NCBI GenBank assembly: GCA_031400775.1
Contig: JANNQN010000085.1
Span: 1 to 10,270 of the forward strand
DNA: 10,270 nucleotides
Origin: PALSA-1355 sp031400775
Lineage (GTDB): Bacteria; Planctomycetota; Planctomycetia; Pirellulales; PALSA-1355
Direction: 5' to 3'
The first letter of the stretch is position 1, and each line of letters begins with the position of its first letter. A program made the translations under genes and the position numbers. Positions 5,913 to 10,270 of the stretch are shown here, piece by piece. The notes under the pieces were generated by a model. The model was not told the origin of the DNA, did no database searches, and worked only from the letters and a program-made list of their open reading frames with translations.

Positions 5913-6572
5913 TTAAAACGTCACGGGCACGCCGGGCAGCGGCGTCGTGGTCACGGCCGGCTCGTCCCGTTCGCCGTCGATTTGAGGAATGTCGACCAGC
6001 GGAATTCCCGCCAGCCGCAGGAAACCGGCAAGCAGGTCATAGCCGACGTCGGTCAGGATCGATTCGGGATGAAACTGCAACCCGACCAGGCACTGCGTTC
6101 GATGCCTGAGCGCCATCATTGTACCGTCGACGGTCCAGGCCGATACTTCCAACTCGCCGGGCAAGGTCGCGCGCTCGACCGCCAACGAATGGTAGCGGCA
6201 ACCAATGATCGGACTGGGCAAGCCCGCGAAAACGCCGCGACCGTCATGAAAGACGGGCGATGTGCGACCGTGGACCGGCTCGGCCGCCCGCACGATGCGA
6301 CCGCCGAGCGCCGCGCCGATAGCCTGGTGGCCCAGGCAAATCCCCAAGATCGGAATCTTGCCAGCCAATTGCCGCACGACATCCAGCGAACAGCCGGCCT
6401 CGTCGGGCGTGCAAGGACCGGGCGAAAGCACCACGGCCGACGGCGCGAGAGCCGCCACTCCAGGGGCATCGATCGCGTCGTTGCGCACCACATGCGTGGT
6501 CTGCCCAAGCCGCTCGAAATAGCGAGCCAGGTTGAACACAAAACTGTCGTAATTATCGATCAGCAGAATCAT
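5913..6572 (-). CDS. pabA: Glutamine amidotransferase, aminodeoxychorismate/anthranilate synthase component II
   Basis: The protein has 219 residues from the ATG at 6572, giving the usual MILLIDNYDSFVFNL start; a GTG two codons earlier (6578) is possible, and no strong ribosome site decides. It hydrolyses glutamine and channels ammonia to its partner synthase. All class I amidotransferase marks are there (numbering from ATG): VVLSPGPCTPDEAG near 48-60, the nucleophile elbow GICLGHQ with Cys79, YHSLAV near 127-132, and FHPES with His168 and Glu170, so the triad is complete. PabA and TrpG cannot be told apart from the sequence alone and many bacteria share one subunit. Position directly behind pabB, with a 37-base gap, favours p-aminobenzoate synthesis. 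A tail of about 28 residues (LVDIPQIDGERDEP to the end) extends beyond the usual C-terminus and has no recognised role. Confidence 0.9.
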   Translation of the reverse strand: MILLIDNYDSFVFNLARYFERLGQTTHVVRNDAIDAPGVAALAPSAVVLSPGPCTPDEAGCSLDVVRQLAGKIPILGICLGHQAIGAALGGRIVRAAEPVHGRTSPVFHDGRGVFAGLPSPIIGCRYHSLAVERATLPGELEVSAWTVDGTMMALRHRTQCLVGLQFHPESILTDVGYDLLAGFLRLAGIPLVDIPQIDGERDEPAVTTTPLPGVPVTF

Positions 6573-6609
6573 CGTCACATTCGATCAATAGACGAATTGT
6601 GATTGTCGC

Positions 6610-8073
6610 TTAATTCGTGCCAGATGCTTCCAAGGCCCGCAACAGCCCCGTGGCTTTGTGCCAGGTTTCCTCGTATTCGCGCTCGCACACCGACTGCGCC
6701 ACGATACCTCCTCCAACCGGCGCTTGCCACCATCCGCCGGCTGCGGTGATCGTGCGAATCAGGATGCTCGTATCCAGCGCGCCGTCGAAGCCCAGATAGC
6801 CCAGCGCCCCGCAATAGGCGCCGCGCGCCGTCGGCTCCAACTCGGCGATGATCTGCATGGCCCGCACCTTGGGGGCGCCGGTGATCGATCCGCCCGGAAA
6901 CGACGCCCGCAACAAATCGAGCGCCGTGCGGCCTTCTGCCAACTCGCCGCACACGGCCGAAACCAGGTGCTGCACGAACTCGTAGCTCTCCAGCCGGCAA
7001 AGCTGCGTCACCCGCACGCTGTCGGGCCGGCAGACTCGCGACAGGTCATTGCGCAGCAGGTCCACGATCATCACGTTCTCGGCCCGATCTTTTTCGTTCT
7101 GCATCAACTCGTCGCCGGCGAACAAATCGGCTTCGGGCCGCGCGGTGCGCTGCCGCGTGCCCTTGATCGGGCGGGCTTCGACGTGGCCGTCGTTGACCTT
7201 GAGGAACCGCTCGGGCGATGCGCTCACGATCTGTGTCGCGCCCAGATCGAAGTAGCCGGCGAACGTAGCCGGGTTGCAGCGCCGCAGACGCAAGTATAGC
7301 GACACCGCGTCGTCGTGGGCCAGGTAGAGCAGGCGCTGCGCAATATTGACTTGAAACACGTCGCCGGCATGGATGTACTCGATCGCGCGACGCACCGTCG
7401 CCAGATAATCCTGGGCCGAGAAATTGCTGGTCAATCCGGCCGGCCCGGGCACCGCGAACTGCGGGGCAAGTCGTTCCTTGGGCACGAGCGGCGCTCGAAC
7501 CGGCCGGCGTGGCGGAATCGGTAACGTACCGTCGAGCCAGTCGCGCAGTTGCGCGAGCCGCTCGGCGGCGCGACGGTGCCGCGCGCCGGGTTCCACTTCC
7601 GGAAATCCCTGCGAGATGATCCAGGCCCGATCCAACACGTGATCGATCGCCAGCACGACGTCGTACAGGCCGATCGCCAGTGCCGGAGTCTGAAATTCGT
7701 CGAATCGTGGCTGAGGAACATTTTCCAGCGACCGCCCCAAGTCGTAACCGAACAACCCAGCCGCGCCGCCTTGGAACGGAGGGATTCCCTCGATCGTGCG
7801 CGATTTCCAGGGCGCGGTGCGCCGGCTCAACTCGGCCAATCCATCGGAGCCATCGGCTGGCAGCTCGAAGTAATCAAACGGATCGACCGCGAGGAAGGAA
7901 TATCGGCCCAAAGTGGGCTCGCGCCGCGCGCTGTCGAGAAACAGGCAATGCGGCAATCCGGCCAAGCGCACGAACAGCGCTTCCGCGTCCAGTGGACCGG
8001 CATCGATCGCGTCGCACCACGGCGCGACTATGGCCCCTTCGTCAGTTTCGTTGGGCGTATGGGTCTCGAACAC
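6610..8073 (-). CDS. pabB: Aminodeoxychorismate synthase component I
   Basis: The product is 487 residues from a GTG at 8073, chosen because AAGGG lies five bases before it and it leaves a 28-base gap to the preceding gene; a start at 8157 would overlap that gene by 56 bases. It aminates chorismate to 4-amino-4-deoxychorismate with ammonia from PabA. The N-terminal domain (about 20-190) includes CLFLDSARREPTLGRYSF and GGAAGLFGYDLGR. The chorismate-binding domain (about 215-480) has GDVFQVNIAQRL (237-248), the active-site PIKGTRQR (302-309), DRAENVMIVDLLRNDLSR (329-346), SFPGGSITGAPK (391-402) and GGGIV (454-458). Lys304 in PIKGT is the residue that marks PabB; anthranilate synthase TrpE has Ala there. 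That supports p-aminobenzoate rather than tryptophan synthesis. No PabC lyase is fused, since the length is ordinary. The product can serve both folate and H4MPT; context favours H4MPT. Confidence 0.92.
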   Translation of the reverse strand: MFETHTPNETDEGAIVAPWCDAIDAGPLDAEALFVRLAGLPHCLFLDSARREPTLGRYSFLAVDPFDYFELPADGSDGLAELSRRTAPWKSRTIEGIPPFQGGAAGLFGYDLGRSLENVPQPRFDEFQTPALAIGLYDVVLAIDHVLDRAWIISQGFPEVEPGARHRRAAERLAQLRDWLDGTLPIPPRRPVRAPLVPKERLAPQFAVPGPAGLTSNFSAQDYLATVRRAIEYIHAGDVFQVNIAQRLLYLAHDDAVSLYLRLRRCNPATFAGYFDLGATQIVSASPERFLKVNDGHVEARPIKGTRQRTARPEADLFAGDELMQNEKDRAENVMIVDLLRNDLSRVCRPDSVRVTQLCRLESYEFVQHLVSAVCGELAEGRTALDLLRASFPGGSITGAPKVRAMQIIAELEPTARGAYCGALGYLGFDGALDTSILIRTITAAGGWWQAPVGGGIVAQSVCEREYEETWHKATGLLRALEASGTN

Positions 8074-8078
8074 AGCAA

Positions 8079-8083
8079 CCCTT
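8079..8083 (-). promoter_or_regulatory. Ribosome binding site deciding the GTG start of pabB
   Basis: AAGGG on the minus strand is followed by five bases and GTG (8071-8073). The 28 or so residues that an upstream start would add are Arg-rich and overlap the tail of the preceding gene, unlike PabB N-termini. Confidence 0.5.
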
Positions 8084-8101
8084 GAAGTGAATAGAGGCCG
8101 A

Positions 8102-9523
8102 CTACGACGGGCTGTCCGGCGATGATTCGTCGGGCCGCTCCGACGATGCCTTAACACGCTCGAGGCGATGGTGGTTTTCGCCGCGCGTCAGGAATCCCCA
8201 ATCGAGCGCTTCGTCTTGGCGATAATCCTTGCCAAGCGTCAACGCCGTGACCGCCTTGGCCAATTCGTAGCCCAGGTAAAACGCATGCGCCGGATCGATC
8301 GGGCGCGCGGCATGTTGCTGACATTGGGCAAACAACGCGAAGGGGTCCGTGTCGCTGGCGTGCAACCCGGCCGTCACCGCGTGCAACTTTTCATCCTCGG
8401 CGAATAATCGATAATTGTGATCCTTGATCTCGCCGGCCAGTCGCTCCAGGGCTTGCGGGCCGTGCCGCATCAGGGTCGGATCGCGCAACATGACCAGCCG
8501 CGGCTCGAGCCGCTTGGGCAGCGTGTGGTGGCGATCGGAGTAATACACCAACCGCCGCGCCAAATCGCACTCGCGCACACTGGTGCGGGCCCAGTTGATC
8601 ACTTCGGTAGTCAAGACGTTGCGAATTCCCAGTTCCTGGCAGAAACCCAAGAGCAGCACGTTGATTGGCGCCGAATCGGCGTCAGTCAATTCGGTCAAGT
8701 TGCCGATGCCCATCATCATCTCGGCATCCGGATAGCGGCGGCGCACATCGAGATAACGCCCCAGGCTGGCGGCAAAGCCAAATCCTATGGGCTCGAGTAT
8801 TGGGTCGATCACCAGCGGCACATTTCGCTCGGCCAAACACTCGATCGTCTCATCCAGACCAGCCAAGGTTGCCGGATCGTCGGGCACCACCACTACGCGG
8901 CAGTTCCAATCCATGGCCGCCTGGCGATTCTCCGAGTTGACGCTCAACACCAGTTCCGCCCCGGCCCGAACCGCCTGCTCAACTTCTCGCACGTTCATGC
9001 TGTCGATCGAGACGCGATGCCCCGCGGCAACCAGCGCCGCCACGGCCGCGCCAACGCCCGGCCAGGCCTCGCCCGGATCACAACCCACGTCGATCATGTC
9101 GGCGCCGTCGGAGCGCAGCCGGTCGGCCTCGAGAATCAACTCTTCCAGCGACAACTGTCGGGCGTGGTTGATCTCGGCCAGGATTCGAATGTCGTAAGCC
9201 CCGTAGTCGGCGGCGACGGCCGAGTCGCCAAAGAATTCGCCAAGCCGGCGCAAGTCTCGCGGTCCGCGCTCCACCGGCACGCGTGCGACTTGCTCAACGA
9301 CCTGCAAATCGCCCTGGCAATAGCCGGGCAGCAGCACGCGGGTTGCCTGGGCCGGAATATGCAACTTGGGGGCAATCCAATCGGTCGTCATCAGCGCCGC
9401 GACCGTAATGCCCAGCACCTCGATCGAGTAATCGAAGCCCGCGCGCGGAGCCAGGTCGGTCAACACGTCGCGCAGCGAGTATTCGGCCAGGCGTCCCGTG
9501 ACAAAATGGATGTGTTCGCGCAT
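8102..9523 (-). CDS. Dihydropteroate synthase-like protein with DUF6513-type N-terminal domain
   Basis: The protein has 473 residues from the ATG at 9523; no clear ribosome site is visible. The N-terminal 105 residues (MREHIHFVTGRLAEY, then VAALMTTDWIAPKL and VLLPGYCQGDL) fit the DUF6513 domain found fused to pterin-binding domains. From about 110 to 370 comes a DHPS-type TIM barrel: LAEINHARQLSLEELI (115-130), GADMIDVGCDPGE (140-152), VSIDSMNVREVEQAVRAGAE (171-190), then LVLSVNSEN, VPLVIDPILEPIGFGF, MMMGIGNLTELTDADS and IRNVLTTEVINWARTSVRE. The C-terminal 100 residues are helical with a polar tail. This resembles the dihydropteroate-synthase-related proteins of methanogens and H4MPT-using bacteria, proposed to couple a pterin diphosphate to beta-RFAP instead of p-aminobenzoate. 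The operon with mptG supports this; direct activity is inference. It follows the SDR gene by 25 bases and precedes pabB by 28. Confidence 0.87.
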   Translation of the reverse strand: MREHIHFVTGRLAEYSLRDVLTDLAPRAGFDYSIEVLGITVAALMTTDWIAPKLHIPAQATRVLLPGYCQGDLQVVEQVARVPVERGPRDLRRLGEFFGDSAVAADYGAYDIRILAEINHARQLSLEELILEADRLRSDGADMIDVGCDPGEAWPGVGAAVAALVAAGHRVSIDSMNVREVEQAVRAGAELVLSVNSENRQAAMDWNCRVVVVPDDPATLAGLDETIECLAERNVPLVIDPILEPIGFGFAASLGRYLDVRRRYPDAEMMMGIGNLTELTDADSAPINVLLLGFCQELGIRNVLTTEVINWARTSVRECDLARRLVYYSDRHHTLPKRLEPRLVMLRDPTLMRHGPQALERLAGEIKDHNYRLFAEDEKLHAVTAGLHASDTDPFALFAQCQQHAARPIDPAHAFYLGYELAKAVTALTLGKDYRQDEALDWGFLTRGENHHRLERVKASSERPDESSPDSPS

Positions 9524-9548
9524 GTTTGGACGTCACGCGAGTGAACGG

Positions 9549-10270
9549 CTATTTCAATCCGCCGTTGATGGCCAAGGTCTGGGCCGTCACGAAACTAGCG
9601 GCCGGCGAAGCCAGGTAGCGCACCGCGGCCGCCACGTCGGCGGGCGTTCCCCAGCGTGCCAACAGCGACTGATCGTGTGCAAGGTCTTGCCAATATTGCG
9701 AAGCCGAGTCGCCCCACTTGGTTTTGATCCATCCCGGTGCGACGCAGTTAACCCGCACTAGGGGAGCGAGCGAATAGGCCAGGCTCTTGGAAAACGTCAT
9801 CACGGCGCCCTTGGTTGCGGAAAACATCTCGCCGCTATCGCCCGCCAATCCGTGCTCGGCCCGGTCCCATCCCATGTTGATGATCGCGCCGGTTCCTCGG
9901 GCCTTCATCCGCGCGCCCGCGGCGCGCGACAAGACGATCGTGGCCACGACGTCGACCCGCCACAATTCGTCCAGCTTTCGTTCAAAGCTCCACGCGGCCG
10001 ATTCGCCGGTCAGCACATCGGCGCCCGCGTTGTTGACCCAAATGTCGACTCTCCCGCGCCAGTTCCAGGCCTGCTCGACGAAGCCTGCATGCGAAGCGGC
10101 ATCGGCCAGATCGCACAGGACAACTTGCGCGTCGACTCCCAGATCTCGTGCCGCCTGGGCCACCTGATCGGCGGCAGCGCGCGAGCGACGGGCATGGACC
10201 AGCGTGTTCGCCCCGGCCGTGGCCAGCTCGAGCGCAATGGCCCGCCCGATGCCGCTGGAAGAGCCGGTGA
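9549..10270 (-). CDS. SDR-fold protein lacking catalytic Ser and Tyr (N-terminus outside window)
   Basis: The frame is open to the right edge, so the first residues are missing; 239 are visible, nearly the whole of a 250-residue classical SDR. The Rossmann part is intact: TGSSSGIG (1-8), a basic HARRSR after strand 2 suggesting NADP(H), CDLAD, and NNAG (79-82). The active site is not. Where the Tyr of YxxxK belongs the sequence is MFSATKGAV, with Phe149 and the Lys kept at 153. Where the serine pair belongs (NISS) it reads INMGWDRAEHG, with Trp at the catalytic position, and the helix-4 Asn appears as Asp (RVDVVATI). The C-terminus is standard: VNCVAPGWIKT, RWGTPADVAAAVRYLAS and a final TLAINGGLK. 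A normal dehydrogenase role is therefore doubtful. As the first visible gene of the H4MPT operon it may reduce or bind a pterin, or be structural; this is inference. Confidence 0.85.
   Translation of the reverse strand, partial: TGSSSGIGRAIALELATAGANTLVHARRSRAAADQVAQAARDLGVDAQVVLCDLADAASHAGFVEQAWNWRGRVDIWVNNAGADVLTGESAAWSFERKLDELWRVDVVATIVLSRAAGARMKARGTGAIINMGWDRAEHGLAGDSGEMFSATKGAVMTFSKSLAYSLAPLVRVNCVAPGWIKTKWGDSASQYWQDLAHDQSLLARWGTPADVAAAVRYLASPAASFVTAQTLAINGGLK

Larger units (their letters stand above)
4246..10270 (-). other. Predicted H4MPT / p-aminobenzoate biosynthesis operon
   Basis: Six same-strand genes follow each other with gaps of 25, 28, 37, 40 and 55 bases: SDR, DHPS-like, pabB, pabA, DUF447, mptG. 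I see no internal terminator or strong internal promoter. The promoter and possibly more genes lie beyond the right edge. The end is near 4240, where the operon meets the LEPR-XLL gene tail to tail with six bases between stops. The set joins the supply of the aromatic precursor (PabAB) to its committed use (MptG) and to a pterin-coupling candidate. PabC, the amino-acid ligases for the side chain and the pterin-forming enzymes are not in view. Confidence 0.8.

Noticed and set aside
5847..6602. Open + strand frame of about 250 codons
   Set aside because: It is antisense to pabA, which has a complete catalytic triad; the + translation is Arg/His/Gln-rich with no family features.
8074..8157. Upstream start for pabB at 8157
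   Set aside because: It would overlap the preceding gene by 56 bases and add an Arg-rich segment not seen in PabB; GTG at 8073 has a ribosome site.
8417..9544. Long open frame on the + strand (about 375 codons)
   Set aside because: It runs antisense to the DHPS-like gene, whose protein has clear family motifs. High GC content keeps such opposite frames open by chance, and the translation shows no recognisable domain.
1..10270. Mobile elements, CRISPR arrays, tRNA or rRNA genes
   Set aside because: I saw no transposase or integrase motifs, no regularly spaced repeats beyond the two short tandem repeats listed, and no tRNA- or rRNA-like sequence.

Overview
The window looks like the chromosome of a GC-rich planctomycete, probably a Pirellulales-type bacterium. 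Four lines of evidence point there. The left side carries a DUF1501 protein and a secreted DUF1080 protein, two families strongly expanded in planctomycetes. A small protein carries the planctomycete N-terminal LEPR-XLL type motif (here LESRALL). The right half encodes bacterial tetrahydromethanopterin (H4MPT) biosynthesis functions, which among bacteria are known mainly from methylotrophs and planctomycetes. The lineage call is inference from gene content; there is no rRNA here.

Left region (1-2800): the C-terminal two thirds of a DUF1501 protein (+) converges on a secreted leucine-rich-repeat protein (-, seven exact 22-residue repeats). Divergent from the latter is a secreted DUF1080 (3-keto-disaccharide hydrolase-like) protein (+). 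It converges on a class I SAM-dependent methyltransferase (-, 2801-3499).

Middle region (3500-4239): a 341-base gap separates the methyltransferase from a divergent 132-residue LEPR-XLL-type protein. The gap holds a good sigma-70-like promoter facing the methyltransferase and a near-consensus sigma-54 -24/-12 element facing the small protein.

Right region (4246-10270, all -): six tightly packed genes, with gaps of 25 to 55 bases, read as one operon. In transcription order they are an SDR-fold protein (cut by the window end), a dihydropteroate-synthase-like protein with a DUF6513-type N-terminal domain, PabB (aminodeoxychorismate synthase I), PabA/TrpG-type amidotransferase, a DUF447 protein, and beta-RFAP synthase (MptG). 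PabA and PabB turn chorismate and glutamine into aminodeoxychorismate, the precursor of p-aminobenzoate. Beta-RFAP synthase joins p-aminobenzoate to PRPP in the first committed step of the H4MPT arene-ribose arm. The DHPS-like protein is the natural candidate to couple that arm to the pterin. The aminodeoxychorismate lyase (PabC) needed between PabAB and MptG is not in the window.

Most worth a second look: the SDR keeps its nucleotide-binding motifs but lacks the catalytic Ser and Tyr (and probably Asn); DUF447 is an unassigned member of the same operon and its start region is tandemly duplicated, creating a seven-codon upstream reading frame that overlaps the start codon; and the LEPR-XLL protein is unusually tiny and preceded by the sigma-54-like element.
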